64,000 nucleotides of DNA from Lysobacter sp. ISL-50 (GCF_018612875.1 NZ_JAGGRI010000004.1:144228-208227), one strand, 5' to 3'; shown: positions 38,003 to 47,392, numbered from the stretch's first letter. Made by a program: numbers and translations. The notes: generated by a model from the sequence alone, not told the origin.

Positions 38003-39559
38003 ATGCATCGATTCGGATACGCACAGCGGCCGCGCTACGCGGCCTTGGGATTGGCCGCGGCGTTCGCGGTACTGGCTTTGGCCGGTTGCAATAACGGCGG
38101 CACGCAGGCCGCGGCGAGCGCTACCGCCGGCAAGACGGCGGCGGTGAAGCGCCACTACGGCCGCATCGTGTTCGACCCGTGCACGCTGTCTTCGGCCTAC
38201 GCCGCCGGCACCATCGCCGCCCAGTGCGCGACCTTCAAGGTTCCGGAAAACCACGCCGCGCCGAACGGGCGCGCGATCGACCTGCACATCGCCTGGCTGC
38301 CGCCCACCGACGAAAGCGCGGTCGACGACGATCCGGTGTTCTTCCTCGCCGGCGGCCCCGGCCAGGCCGCGACCGAATCGTGGCCGCTGGTCGATGGCGC
38401 CTTCCGCGAAGTGCGCAAGCACCGCAGCATCGTCCTGGTCGATCAGCGCGGCACCGGCCGGTCCACGCCGCTGACCTGCCGCGACGCGGCCGGCGACAGC
38501 GACGGCGGCCAGAGCGAGCAGGCCATGCTCGACAACTCGGTCGCCGCGGTCGAACGCTGCGCCAAGTCGCTGAAGGTCGATGCGCGCTACTTCACCACCA
38601 CCGACGCCATCGCCGACCTCGACCGCGTGCGCACGGCGATCGGCGCGGCCAAGATCGACCTAGTCGGCGTCTCCTACGGCACCCGCGTCGCCCAGCAGTA
38701 CGCCGGCCGCTACCCGCAGCACACCCGCGCGGTCGTGCTCGATGGCGTGGCGCCGAACGAACTGGTGCTCGGCAGCGAGCACGCGCGCAATCTGGATTCG
38801 GCGCTGGCCGCGCAGTTCAAGCTGTGCCAACAGACCCCGGCCTGCCGCGCGCGCTTCGGCGGCGAGCCGCGCGAACAGCTGCGCCGGCTGATGGCGCGCC
38901 TGCAGGCCGCGCCGGTCGAGGTCGATTACCGCGATCCCAGCACCGGCGAACAACTGCGCGAGAAGGTCAGCGCCGGCCACGTGGCGATGCTCACGCGCAT
39001 GTTCTCCTACGCGCCGGAAGCGGCCTCGCTGCTGCCGCTGATGCTCAACGAAGCCGACCAGGGCCGCTACGCGCCGCTGATGTCGCTGTCGAAGATGCTC
39101 GGCAACCAGCTCAGCGAAGAGCTCAACTACGGCATGCAGTTGTCGGTGACCTGCGCCGAGGACGCGGACCTGTTCGTCGCCGATCCGGCCGACGCCGACA
39201 CCGTGCTCGGCGACGCGATGACCAAGACCCTGCAGGCGCAGTGCAAGGTCTGGCCGACCGGCCAGCGGCCGAAGAATTTCCACGCGCCGTTCGCCTCGCC
39301 GCTGCCGGTGCTGCTGCTGTCGGGCGAACTCGATCCGGTCACCCCGCCGCGCTACGGCGAGCAAGTGCTCAAGCACCTGCCCAACGGCCGCCACCTGATC
39401 CTGCGCGGCCAGGGCCACGGCGCCCTGCGCATCGGCTGTACGCCCAAGCTGCTGGGCCAGTTCATCGAAACCGCCAACGCCAAGCAGCTCGACGCGCGCT
39501 GCCTGGACGCGCTGGGCTACGTGCCGCCGTTCGTTTCGTTCAATGGGTGGGAACCGTAG
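38003..39559 (+). CDS. Exported S33-type alpha/beta hydrolase, tripeptidyl aminopeptidase-like lipoprotein
   Basis: 518 residues. A lipobox ALAGC (Cys29) implies lipidation. The hydrolase core contains FFLAGGPGQAA, VDQRGTGRST, and the nucleophile elbow GVSYGTR, and the C-terminal TAP-like lid has LLLSGELDPVTPP with the acid residue and GQGHG with the catalytic histidine. This fits the SlpD/SlpE-type secreted peptidases of the S33 family, which release N-terminal peptides or other amides. A good GGAA-type start is present. A short inverted repeat follows. Confidence 0.9.
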   Translation: MHRFGYAQRPRYAALGLAAAFAVLALAGCNNGGTQAAASATAGKTAAVKRHYGRIVFDPCTLSSAYAAGTIAAQCATFKVPENHAAPNGRAIDLHIAWLPPTDESAVDDDPVFFLAGGPGQAATESWPLVDGAFREVRKHRSIVLVDQRGTGRSTPLTCRDAAGDSDGGQSEQAMLDNSVAAVERCAKSLKVDARYFTTTDAIADLDRVRTAIGAAKIDLVGVSYGTRVAQQYAGRYPQHTRAVVLDGVAPNELVLGSEHARNLDSALAAQFKLCQQTPACRARFGGEPREQLRRLMARLQAAPVEVDYRDPSTGEQLREKVSAGHVAMLTRMFSYAPEAASLLPLMLNEADQGRYAPLMSLSKMLGNQLSEELNYGMQLSVTCAEDADLFVADPADADTVLGDAMTKTLQAQCKVWPTGQRPKNFHAPFASPLPVLLLSGELDPVTPPRYGEQVLKHLPNGRHLILRGQGHGALRIGCTPKLLGQFIETANAKQLDARCLDALGYVPPFVSFNGWEP

Positions 39560-39563
39560 GAGC

Positions 39564-39661
39564 CGGGAATCGGGAATGGGGAATAGGGAATCGCAGAAGC
39601 CCGCCTCCGTCCCGACCTGCCGCTCTCACGATTCCCGATTCCCGATTCCCCATTCCCGGAT
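39564..39661. repeat. Inverted repeat built from GGGAATC-type words, between hydrolase and ABC genes
   Basis: Left: CGGGAATCGGGAATGGGGAA followed by TAGGGAATCG. Right: CGATTCCCGATTCCCGATTC then CCCATTCCCGG. The two can pair over about 28 bases, with a loop of about 37. It lies in the leader of the NatA-like gene and may act as a terminator for the hydrolase or a mRNA structure. Confidence 0.85.
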
Positions 39662-39665
39662 TCTT

Positions 39666-40412
39666 ATGATCACCGCCCACGATCTGCATAAATCCTTCAA
39701 GACCAAGACCGGCCTGGTGCAGGCCGTGCAAGGGGTCGATTTCGAAGCCCGCGACGGCGAGATCACCGGCTTGCTCGGGCCCAACGGCGCCGGCAAGACC
39801 ACCACGCTGCGCATGCTCTACACGCTGATGCAGCCCGATCGCGGCGAAGTGCGCGTCGATGGCATGGACGCGGCCAAGCAGGCGGCCGCGGTGCGGCGCG
39901 CGCTGGGCGTGCTGCCCGATGCGCGCGGCGTCTACAAGCGCCTGACCGCGCGCGAGAACATCGCCTACTTCGGCGAGTTGCACGGCATGGGCCGCGCCCA
40001 GATCGAGCAGCGCACCCGCGCGCTGTCGCAGGCGCTGGACATGGACGACATCCTCGACCGCCAGACCGAGGGTTTCTCGCAAGGCCAACGCACCAAGACC
40101 GCGATCGCGCGCGCGCTGGTGCACGATCCGCGCAACGTGATCCTGGACGAACCCACCAACGGCCTGGACGTGATGACCACGCGGGCGATGCGCGGGTTCC
40201 TGCGCGGCCTGCGCGAGGAAGGACGCTGCGTGATCTTCTCCAGCCACATCATGCAAGAGGTGGCCGCGCTGTGCGATCGCATCGTGATCATCGCCAAGGG
40301 CCAGGTGGTCGCCGCCGGTACCGCCGATGAGCTGCGCGCGCACACCGGCGAAGACAATCTGGAAGACGCCTTCGTCAAGGCGATCGGCAGCGACGAGGGA
40401 CTGCACGCATGA
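39666..40412 (+). CDS. ABC transporter ATP-binding protein, NatA-like
   Basis: 248 residues. Walker A GPNGAGKTT, the Q-loop region LGVLPDARGVYKRLT, signature FSQGQRTK, Walker B VILDEPTNGLD and switch SSHIMQEV. The SQGQ signature and sequence order match the NatA (Na+ or drug export) ATPases. Its stop overlaps the permease start (ATGA), a coupled pair. It begins inside the right end of the inverted repeat region. Confidence 0.92.
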   Translation: MITAHDLHKSFKTKTGLVQAVQGVDFEARDGEITGLLGPNGAGKTTTLRMLYTLMQPDRGEVRVDGMDAAKQAAAVRRALGVLPDARGVYKRLTARENIAYFGELHGMGRAQIEQRTRALSQALDMDDILDRQTEGFSQGQRTKTAIARALVHDPRNVILDEPTNGLDVMTTRAMRGFLRGLREEGRCVIFSSHIMQEVAALCDRIVIIAKGQVVAAGTADELRAHTGEDNLEDAFVKAIGSDEGLHA

Positions 40413-41596
40413 AGACCGGTACTTTCGCCGCCATGTGGTCGGTGATCCGCAAGGAACTGCGCGACATCTCGCGCGACCGCCGCACCCTGGCCATCACCCT
40501 GCTGATGGGCCCGCTGCTGTATCCGCTGCTGATGCTGGGCATGGGCTCGCTGGCCGAGAACCGCGCCCGCACCCAGCTCGACACCGCGCTGCGGGTGCCG
40601 GTGCGCGGCGCCGAGCACGCGCCGAACCTGATCAAGTTCCTGGCCACGCAGAACATCGTCGCGATTCCCGCGCCCGCCGATCTGGACGCGGCGATCCAGA
40701 GCCAGGACAGCGACGTCGGCCTGATCATCAGCAAGGACTACGCCCGCGATTGGAAGGACGGCCAGCCGGCGCTGGTGGAAATCGTCCAGGACAGCACCCG
40801 CCGCGACGCCGAAATCCCCAGCCGGCGCGTGCGCGCGGCGCTGGAGGGCTACAGCCGCCAGGTCGGCGCGCTGCGGCTGCTGGCGCGCGGGATCTCGGCC
40901 AACATCGTCCAGCCGGTCAACGTCGGCGATCGCGATGTCGCCACGCCCGAGGCCAAGCGCGGCCTGGTGCTGTCGGCGCTGCTGCCGTATCTGTTGATCA
41001 TGACCTCCTTCATCGGCGGCGCGTACCTGATCATCGACGCCACCGCCGGCGAGCGCGAACGCCAGTCGCTGGAGCCGCTGCTGGCCACGCCGGCGCCGCG
41101 CGGGGCGATCGTCAGCGGCAAGATCGCCGCGGCCTGCATCCTGGGGCTGTTCTCGCTGCTGCTGACCCTGCTGGCATTCAAGCTCAGCGCGCAGATGACC
41201 AGCGGCATCGGCCGCATGCTCGACGTCGGCCTGCCGGCGATCGGCAAGATGCTGCTGATCCTGATGCCGATGTCGTTCATCGGCACCGCCCTGCTGACCT
41301 ACCTGTCGGCCGCGGCCAAGAGCCTGAAGGAAGCGCAGAGCCACATCACCTGGCTGATGCTGATGCCGCTGATCCCGACCTTCGTGTTGATGGTCAATCC
41401 GCTCAAGACCCAGCTGTGGCAGTTCACGGTGCCGTTCCTGGCGCAGAACCAGTTGCTGCTGAAGGTGATCCGCGGCGAAGCGATCTCCGGCCAGACCTGG
41501 GCGGTGTACCTGGCCACCGCGTTCGGGCTGGCGGCGCTGCTGTGGTTCGCGGCGGTGCGGCGTTATCACAACGAGCAGCTGGCGATTTCCGGCTGA
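40409..41596 (+). CDS. ABC transporter permease, NatB-like
   Basis: 395 residues. An N-terminal helix (about 28-48), a large periplasmic domain (about 50-185) and five or six C-terminal helices, the topology of NatB-type ABC-2 permeases. Conserved segments are VIRKELRDISRDRRTLAITLLMGP and GERERQSLEPLLATPA, both typical of this group. Translation is coupled to NatA. The NatAB system of Bacillus exports Na+; this Proteobacterial pair could export another substrate. A shared terminator follows. Confidence 0.9.
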   Translation: MKTGTFAAMWSVIRKELRDISRDRRTLAITLLMGPLLYPLLMLGMGSLAENRARTQLDTALRVPVRGAEHAPNLIKFLATQNIVAIPAPADLDAAIQSQDSDVGLIISKDYARDWKDGQPALVEIVQDSTRRDAEIPSRRVRAALEGYSRQVGALRLLARGISANIVQPVNVGDRDVATPEAKRGLVLSALLPYLLIMTSFIGGAYLIIDATAGERERQSLEPLLATPAPRGAIVSGKIAAACILGLFSLLLTLLAFKLSAQMTSGIGRMLDVGLPAIGKMLLILMPMSFIGTALLTYLSAAAKSLKEAQSHITWLMLMPLIPTFVLMVNPLKTQLWQFTVPFLAQNQLLLKVIRGEAISGQTWAVYLATAFGLAALLWFAAVRRYHNEQLAISG

Positions 41597-41649
41597 GGCT
41601 GGCGATGGGCGGCCGTCGCGGTGTCGCGACGGCCGCGGCGGCGGACAAA

Positions 41650-41675
41650 AAAAGCCCGGCTTGCGCCGGGCTTTC
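41650..41675. terminator. Bidirectional terminator between natB-like and TonB-lipoprotein genes
   Basis: AAAAGCCCGGC-TTGC-GCCGGGCTTT with A tract on the left and TCGTTTT on the right, between convergent genes. Confidence 0.88.
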
Positions 41676-41704
41676 GTTTTGCCGATGGGTTCGAACCGCG
41701 GCGA

Positions 41705-42739
41705 TCAGCCGCCCGGGTTGAAGCCGATCGTGCGGCGCGTGGTGACCGGTCCGGGGACCGGCTGGAAGCGCCACTTGCGCACCGCGTTGACCGCTTCGCG
41801 ATCGAACACCCGCGCCGGGTTGGAACGCACAACGCGCGCGGCCGTGACCGAGCCGTCGGTGCCGACGGTGAACTCGACCTGGACCTCGCCGGAGGTGCCG
41901 GCGCGCAAGGCTTCCGGCGGATACCGCGGGGCCGGCGTCGACACCGCGCGCAGATCGCTCGGCGACGCCGTCGCGGCGGCGGCCGGTGCGGGACGCTCGG
42001 GCGCGGCGGCCGGTTCGGCGGCGGTGCGTTGTTCGGCGGCGCGTTGCTCGGCGGCTTTCTGCTCCGCTGCGCGCTGGGTCGCGGCCTGGCGCTCGGCGGC
42101 CTGCTGGGTCGCCAGTTGCTGCGCGGCCTGCTGCTGCTGTTGCTTCTGCTGGTCCAGACGGGTCTTTTCCAGTTCCGCCTGCTTCTTGACCTGTTCCTCG
42201 GCGGTGAGCTTTTCCTGCTCGGCGCGCTTGGCCACCCCGTCCTGGGCGGCAGTGATGCTGGCCTTCAGACGGGCCAGCGCCGGATGCTGGGCGTCGGCGC
42301 GTTCGATCAGCGCGGCCAGGCGCTGGGCTTCGACGAAGTCCTCGCGGCCCACGCTCTGTTCGGTCGCGATGACCGTCATCGGCAGCAGGTCGGTCAGCGC
42401 GCTGGACGCCACCGCATCGGCCGGCGCTTTTTCGCGCAGGGCCAGGTAGTACTCGACGGCGTTGTCCTCGGCCGGCGCGTAGAGACGGTTTTCCACATAC
42501 GCCTTGCGCGCGGCTTCGCGCAATTGGTCCACCGTCAGGGCCGAAACCTTGGCCGAAACGGCGTTCTGCGCGGTCACCGCGGGTGCGGTGGCGGCGGGCG
42601 CGGGCGTCGCGTCCGTGGCGGGCGCGGCGTCTTCTTTTTTCCCGCAGGCGGCCAGCGCGCATCCGAGCGCGAGCACGACGGAAACCTGCTTTACAACGCA
42701 CAGCCGGCTGCTACGCCGGTCATAGTTAGCGACGATCAT
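41705..42739 (-). CDS. Lipoprotein with a C-terminal TonB domain and long coiled coil
   Basis: 344 residues. The N terminus has a hydrophobic stretch ending in ALAAC (Cys32, KKED follows), so it is a predicted lipoprotein rather than the usual transmembrane TonB. The middle (about 155-245) is a long Gln/Ala/Glu-rich coiled coil with repeated AAEQ/RAAEQ words. The final 85 residues are a TonB energy-transducer C-terminal domain: PRYPPEALRAGTSGEVQVEF and VFDREAVNAVRKWRF. An AGGGGAG site precedes the ATG. No ExbBD genes are adjacent. Whether it couples to a receptor or acts structurally is unknown. Confidence 0.85.
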   Translation of the reverse strand: MIVANYDRRSSRLCVVKQVSVVLALGCALAACGKKEDAAPATDATPAPAATAPAVTAQNAVSAKVSALTVDQLREAARKAYVENRLYAPAEDNAVEYYLALREKAPADAVASSALTDLLPMTVIATEQSVGREDFVEAQRLAALIERADAQHPALARLKASITAAQDGVAKRAEQEKLTAEEQVKKQAELEKTRLDQQKQQQQQAAQQLATQQAAERQAATQRAAEQKAAEQRAAEQRTAAEPAAAPERPAPAAAATASPSDLRAVSTPAPRYPPEALRAGTSGEVQVEFTVGTDGSVTAARVVRSNPARVFDREAVNAVRKWRFQPVPGPVTTRRTIGFNPGG

Positions 42740-43201
42740 TGGTAAAAGCTCCCCTGAAGTACGCGAGACCCGTCCGATACGGGGCCGGGCGCACGTCCGA
42801 TAGGACGCGCTAGCGGGCCGCGTTTGTCAAGCATTCAGGTTGCGGTGGTCCCCGGGATGGGCGTCAGGTGCCGAGTGTGCCACCCATCGCGCCGCCGACC
42901 GATACCGGGTGTGTCGGTTTGCGCCGCAACGCGCGACCGCCGCCACAGTTCGCAGCCGCGCCCGAGCGGCGCGCCCGGCACGTCCCGAACCCCTGTCGCA
43001 GTTGTGAAACGCGGCCGCGCCGGCCCCGGCGGCGGACGGCGCGGCCGGGTGCGCGACCCCGGCCCGGGCCGGTTCCATCCGTCCCGTGCGCGCGGCCGCC
43101 GGCCTCGCCGCGGCGAGGCGATCGCCGCCGCCGCCGATGCCCGGGCCGCCATCGGCGTGCTCTAGAATCGCCGCACCACAGGCAGGAAGCGGGAGCGGGT
43201 C
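42740..43201. other. Intergenic region between TonB-lipoprotein and SPFH genes
   Basis: 462 very GC-rich bases with no convincing gene. CGTCCGATA occurs twice (42771, 42794). On the minus strand a perfect TTGACA hexamer (42830-42825) could be part of the upstream lipoprotein's promoter, but a good -10 at 17 bases was not found. GCGGGAGCGGGTC before 43202 includes a GGGAG ribosome-binding site. Confidence 0.5.
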
Positions 43202-44266
43202 ATGAGCATTCTGGGTTTCATCAAGGGCGAGCTGCTGGAGATCATCGAGTGGACCGATGACTCGCGCGACACGCTGTCGTTCCGCTACCCGGACGACGAC
43301 AAGGAGATCAAGAACGGCGCCCAGCTGATCGTGCGCGAGTCGCAGCAGGTGCAGTTCGTCGCCGCCGGCCAGTACGCGGACCTGTTCAATCCCGGCAAGC
43401 ACACGCTCAAGACCGAGAACATCCCGATCCTGTCCACCCTCCTGGGCTGGAAGTACGGCTTCAACTCGCCGTTCAAATGCGATGTCTATTTCCTCAACAC
43501 GCGTTTGTTCACCGGCAACAAGTGGGGCACCTCCAACCCGGTGATGATGCGCGACGCCGATTTCGGCGTGGTCCGCCTGCGCGCCTTCGGCACCTACGAT
43601 TTCCGCATCGTCGATGCGCCCAAATTCCTGCGCGAAGTCGCCGGCACCGACCAGAATTTCCGTCTCGACGAATTCGCCGACACCATGCGTTCGCGCATCG
43701 TCAGCGTGTTCACCGACGCGCTCGCCACCGCCAAGGTGCCGGCGCTCGACGTCGCTTCGCGCTACGGCGAACTCGGCGACGCGCTGCTGCCGATCATCAA
43801 CCCGGCGATGACCTCCAAGTACGGCATCGAGATCACCAGCTTCGTGCTGGAAAACGTCTCGGTGCCGCCGGAAGTCGAGAAGGCCATCGACGCGCGTTCC
43901 AGCATGGGCGCGGTCGGCAACCTCAACGACTACGTCAAGTTCCAGATGGGCACCTCGATGGCCAACGGCAGCGACGGCGGCGCGGCCGGCGGCGCGGCGC
44001 AGATGGCGATCGGCTTCGGCATGGCCCAGGAAATGATGCGCAGCATGCAGAACACCGCCGCCGCCGCGCCCGCGGCGGGCGGCGCCGCCACGGCTGCGGC
44101 CGCCGGTGCGCTGGACGTGCTGACGCCCGAGCAGGCGGCCGCCACGCTGGGCGTGTCGGTCGAAGACGTGATGGCCGCGATCGCCTCGGGCGATCTGAAG
44201 GCGCGCAAGATCGGCAACGCCACCCGCATCGCCAAGGCCGCGCTCGAAGAATTCCTGCGCGGCTGA
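43202..44266 (+). CDS. SPFH-domain / virion-core-type protein (YdjI-like)
   Basis: 354 residues. The first 230 residues are an SPFH domain of the YdjI/virion-core group: EIIEWTDDSRDTLSFRYPDD and NPGKHTLKTENIPIL near the start, and ITSFVLENVSVPPEVEKAID at its end. A Gly/Ala/Met-rich low-complexity part (about 250-300) is followed by a small C-terminal helix-turn-helix-like segment (LTPEQAAATLGVSVEDVMAA). Its stop overlaps the next start (TGATG). SPFH proteins organise membrane microdomains; in this subgroup the role is not known. Confidence 0.87.
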   Translation: MSILGFIKGELLEIIEWTDDSRDTLSFRYPDDDKEIKNGAQLIVRESQQVQFVAAGQYADLFNPGKHTLKTENIPILSTLLGWKYGFNSPFKCDVYFLNTRLFTGNKWGTSNPVMMRDADFGVVRLRAFGTYDFRIVDAPKFLREVAGTDQNFRLDEFADTMRSRIVSVFTDALATAKVPALDVASRYGELGDALLPIINPAMTSKYGIEITSFVLENVSVPPEVEKAIDARSSMGAVGNLNDYVKFQMGTSMANGSDGGAAGGAAQMAIGFGMAQEMMRSMQNTAAAAPAAGGAATAAAAGALDVLTPEQAAATLGVSVEDVMAAIASGDLKARKIGNATRIAKAALEEFLRG

Positions 44267-45375
44267 TGGACAGCGCCAGCGTCGGAAAACATCCCTGCCC
44301 GGAGTGCGGCGGGGATCTGCAATGGAATGCGGCCAAGCAGTCGCTGGCCTGTCCCTATTGCGGCACCATCGTGCCCTGGTCGCCCGCGCAGGAAGCGCAG
44401 GGCGAGCAGGTGGCCGAGCTGGATCTGGTCAAGGCCCTGGCCGAGCATCCGGCCGATCAGCGCGGCTACGGCGACGATGCCCAGCGCCGCGAAGTGCAGT
44501 GCCGAAGCTGCAAGGCGATCTCGGTGTTCGTCGATGGCAAGGTCGCCGATCGCTGCGAATTCTGCGGCTCGCCGTCGATCATCGACCACCAGTCGCTCGG
44601 CGACGCGGTCACGCCGCAAAGCCTGCTGCCGTTCAAGATCAGCGACGGCCAGGTGCGCGATTCCATCCGCAAGTGGTACGGCACGCGCTGGTTCGCGCCG
44701 AACCGGCTCAAGAGCGCGGCGTTGACCGACACGCTCAAGGGCATCTACCTGCCGTACTGGACGTTCGACGCCCACGTCGCGGCCAGCTGGACCGCCGAGG
44801 CCGGATATCACTACTACGAGAGCGAGAGCTACAGCGAGAACGGCGAGCGCAAGACCCGTCAGGTGCAGCGCACGCGCTGGGAAGACGCCTCGGGTTCGCT
44901 GCAGCATTTCTTCGACGACGAATTGGTGCCCGGCACGGTCGGCGTGCACCAGGATTTATTGCGGCAGATCGGTACGTTTCCGACCACCACCGACTTGAAG
45001 GCGTATTCGCCCGAATTCGTGCGCGGTTGGCTGGTGGAGCGGTATCAGGTCGATCTGCGCCAGGCCGCGCAGCGCGGCGAAGCGTCGATGCAGGAGCAGA
45101 CCCGCGCCTTGTGTTCGGCCGACGTCCCGGGCGATACGCAGCGCAATCTGCAGGTGCAGGCGAGCTTTCGCGGCCGCACCTTCAAGCACATCCTGGTGCC
45201 GGTGTGGCTGGTCAGCTACACCTACGGCTCGCGCAGTTTCCAGGTGTTGGCCAACGGCTATACGGGGCAGATCGCGGGTGAGCGGCCTTACAGCTGGGTG
45301 AAGATTTTCTTCGCTTCGTTGGCGGCGTTGATCGTGGCGATGGTGTTGCTTGTGGTGTTTGGCGGCAATCGCTGA
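44266..45375 (+). CDS. Zinc-ribbon membrane protein coupled to the SPFH gene
   Basis: 369 residues. Two zinc ribbons near the N terminus (CPECGGDLQ..CPYCGTI, and CRSCKAISV..CEFCG), then a globular domain, and one C-terminal transmembrane helix (about 343-363, FFASLAALIVAMVLLVVF) with a very short tail. The domain includes TLKGIYLPYWTFDAHV, seen in proteins that accompany SPFH/virion-core genes. Start overlaps the SPFH stop (TGATG), so they are probably translated as a pair. A hairpin with a T run follows. Function unknown. Confidence 0.83.
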   Translation: MDSASVGKHPCPECGGDLQWNAAKQSLACPYCGTIVPWSPAQEAQGEQVAELDLVKALAEHPADQRGYGDDAQRREVQCRSCKAISVFVDGKVADRCEFCGSPSIIDHQSLGDAVTPQSLLPFKISDGQVRDSIRKWYGTRWFAPNRLKSAALTDTLKGIYLPYWTFDAHVAASWTAEAGYHYYESESYSENGERKTRQVQRTRWEDASGSLQHFFDDELVPGTVGVHQDLLRQIGTFPTTTDLKAYSPEFVRGWLVERYQVDLRQAAQRGEASMQEQTRALCSADVPGDTQRNLQVQASFRGRTFKHILVPVWLVSYTYGSRSFQVLANGYTGQIAGERPYSWVKIFFASLAALIVAMVLLVVFGGNR

Positions 45376-45752
45376 GTTCGGTTGCGCGAGATCGCGCCTG
45401 GTTCTTCCTGTTGAACGATTCGGCCGGCTTTGTCGGCCGATTGTTTCTACGTGTCTGGGCGGTAGGTCGGCGGACTCATTGAGCATCCACTGAGATATCG
45501 AGTGCGGCAATAGCGATGGTGGCTGCTGTTGTAGTTGTAGTTGCTGCTGTTGCCGGGCGCGGCTTGTAACTCGCGAGACCAGGGACACCCGGACTGAGCC
45601 CGCGGCATTTCGCGCGGCTGTTCCTGTCTTGAAGTCGGGATCACGCCGGCGGCGTGGGTCGAACTGGCACGCATCGACCACGCGCGCGAATTACTGGAAT
45701 CCAGCGCCGCCGCGCCCAAGCAGGTCGCGGCGCCGTGCGGCCGCCGCCCGGC
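45376..45752. other. Intergenic region between zinc-ribbon gene and mnmE
   Basis: 377 bases between convergent genes, no gene seen. Contains a terminator-like hairpin at 45418-45449, and a TGCTGTTGTAGTTGTAGTTG-type low-complexity stretch at 45526-45552. Confidence 0.55.
45418..45449 (+). terminator. Probable terminator after zinc-ribbon gene
   Basis: ATTCGGCCG-GCTTTG-TCGGCCGAT followed by TGTTTCT. Confidence 0.65.
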
Positions 45753-47132
45753 TTATTTGCCGATGCAGAAGCTCGAAAAGATATGCCCGAGCAGATCGTC
45801 CGCGCGCACGCGGCCGGTGATTTCGCCCAGGGCTTCATGCGCCTGGCGCAAGGCTTCGGCGGCGAGGTCGAGCATTTCGTGATCGAGCTGGGCGCGCGCG
45901 TCGTCGAGTTCCTCGCGCGCGCGCAGCAGCGCATCGACGTGTCGCGAGCGCGCGGTGAACGCGCCTTCGGCCGCGTCCGCCGCATCGCCTTGCGCCAGCG
46001 CGCGCAGACGCGCATGCAACGCGTCCAGGCCGGCGCCGGTCTGGGCGGACACGAATACGCGGTTCTCGCCGCCGATATCGGCCGGGCCCGGCGAGTCGTA
46101 GTCGGATTCGAGCAGATCGATCTTGTTGTAGACGAACAAGCGCGCCGGCACGTCGATGATCGCGTCCGACACCGAGGCCAACCCGATGTGCGGGTCGCGC
46201 GCATCGATGACCACGATCGCCAAGTCGGCGCGGGTCAGCTCGCCGCGCGCGCGGCGCATGCCTTCGCGTTCGATCGCATCGCCGCCGTCGCGCAGGCCGG
46301 CGGTATCGACCAGGGTCAGTTCGACGCCGTCCAGGCGCACGGTCTCGTGCAGCAGATCGCGGGTGGTGCCGGCGATGTCGGTGACGATGGCGCGCTCGCT
46401 GCCGGCCAGCGCGTTGAGCAGCGAACTCTTGCCGGCGTTGGGCGGACCGACGATCACCGCATGCAATCCGTCGCGCAGGCGGCGGCCGCGTTCGGCGGCG
46501 GCGAGCAGATCGTCGAGCGAGGTCGAGGCTGCAGTGAAGCGCGTGCGCAACGCAGCGCCGCCGAGGGTGTCGAGCGGTTCGTCGGCGAAATCGATCGCCG
46601 CTTCGACGTGCACGCGGATGGCGAGCAGATCGGCGGCGAGGGCTTCGACGCGGCGCGAGAATTCGCCGTCGAGGGCGCGCCGCGCCGCGCGGGCGGCGCG
46701 CGCATCGCCGGCGGCGATCAGGTCGGCGACGGCTTCGGCCTGGGCCAGATCGAGGCGGCCTTCGAGAAAGGCGCGTTCGCTGAATTCGCCCGGTCGCGCC
46801 CGCCGCGCGCCCAGGGCGCACACGCGCGCGAGCAGTTCTTCGAGCAGCGCCGGGCCGCCGTGGGTCTGCAGCTCGACCACGTCCTCGCCGGTGTAACTGG
46901 CCGGCGCGGCGAAGTAGAGCGCGATGCCGTCGTCGATGGTCTCGCCGGCCTCATCGCGGAAGCGCACGTAGTGGGCGTGGCGCGGCCGCAGTTCGCGCGC
47001 GGCGATGGTCTGCGCGATCTCGCGCGATCGCGAACCGGACAAACGCACGATGCCGACGCCGCCCGCGCCCGGCGCGGTGGCGATGGCGGCGATGGTGTCG
47101 CGGGCGGCGGGCGGGGTCATGGGGAGGATCAT
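45753..47132 (-). CDS. mnmE: tRNA modification GTPase MnmE
   Basis: 459 residues. With MnmG it builds the 5-carboxymethylaminomethyl group on U34 of tRNAs. Domains: N-terminal formyl-THF-binding domain ([22 protein letters not shown]), a central helical region with [20 protein letters not shown], an inserted G domain ([27 protein letters not shown]), and the C-terminal conserved FCIGK. The ATG at 47132 is used; ATG at 47120 four codons in is equally possible because neither has a clear ribosome-binding site. It is the last gene of the rpmH-side leftward run. Confidence 0.97.
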   Translation of the reverse strand: MILPMTPPAARDTIAAIATAPGAGGVGIVRLSGSRSREIAQTIAARELRPRHAHYVRFRDEAGETIDDGIALYFAAPASYTGEDVVELQTHGGPALLEELLARVCALGARRARPGEFSERAFLEGRLDLAQAEAVADLIAAGDARAARAARRALDGEFSRRVEALAADLLAIRVHVEAAIDFADEPLDTLGGAALRTRFTAASTSLDDLLAAAERGRRLRDGLHAVIVGPPNAGKSSLLNALAGSERAIVTDIAGTTRDLLHETVRLDGVELTLVDTAGLRDGGDAIEREGMRRARGELTRADLAIVVIDARDPHIGLASVSDAIIDVPARLFVYNKIDLLESDYDSPGPADIGGENRVFVSAQTGAGLDALHARLRALAQGDAADAAEGAFTARSRHVDALLRAREELDDARAQLDHEMLDLAAEALRQAHEALGEITGRVRADDLLGHIFSSFCIGK

Positions 47133-47207
47133 AAATCCGGGGGTGGCGAAGGAGATGTATTTCGGGGACGAACGACAGCCGGGGAGTATCCGACGACCTG
47201 TTTTTGC

Positions 47208-47297
47208 TCGTCATTCCCGCGAAGGCGGGAATCCAGTGCCTTTCGTGCGAGAACGCTTGAAGTCGCTGGATTCCCGCCTTCGCGGGAATGACGAGCA
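47208..47297. repeat. Family B repeats as a perfect 28-bp inverted pair
   Basis: CGTCATTCCCGC...GGGAATCCAG at the left and CTGGATTCCCGCCTTCGCGG then GAATGACG at the right are exact complements over 28 bases. The central spacer CCTTTCGTGCGAGAACGCTT matches the leading unit at 20090. It lies between mnmE and yidC. Confidence 0.9.
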
Positions 47298-47356
47298 AAA
47301 GCGGGCTCGGCGCGACCTAACCTGCGTAAGCCGCGAACGCCACGCGTCGCCCCATC

Positions 47357-47392
47357 CTAAAAACACGAAGCCCGCCTTGCGGCGGGCTTCGT
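47357..47392 (-). terminator. Terminator after yidC
   Basis: Read on the minus strand: ACGAAGCCCGCC-GCAA-GGCGGGCTTCGT followed by GTTTTTA, 29 bases after the yidC stop. Confidence 0.88.

Noticed and set aside
42827..43402. 191-codon minus-strand frame upstream of the TonB lipoprotein
   Set aside because: Half of it is antisense to the SPFH gene; the rest is GC-rich noncoding sequence.
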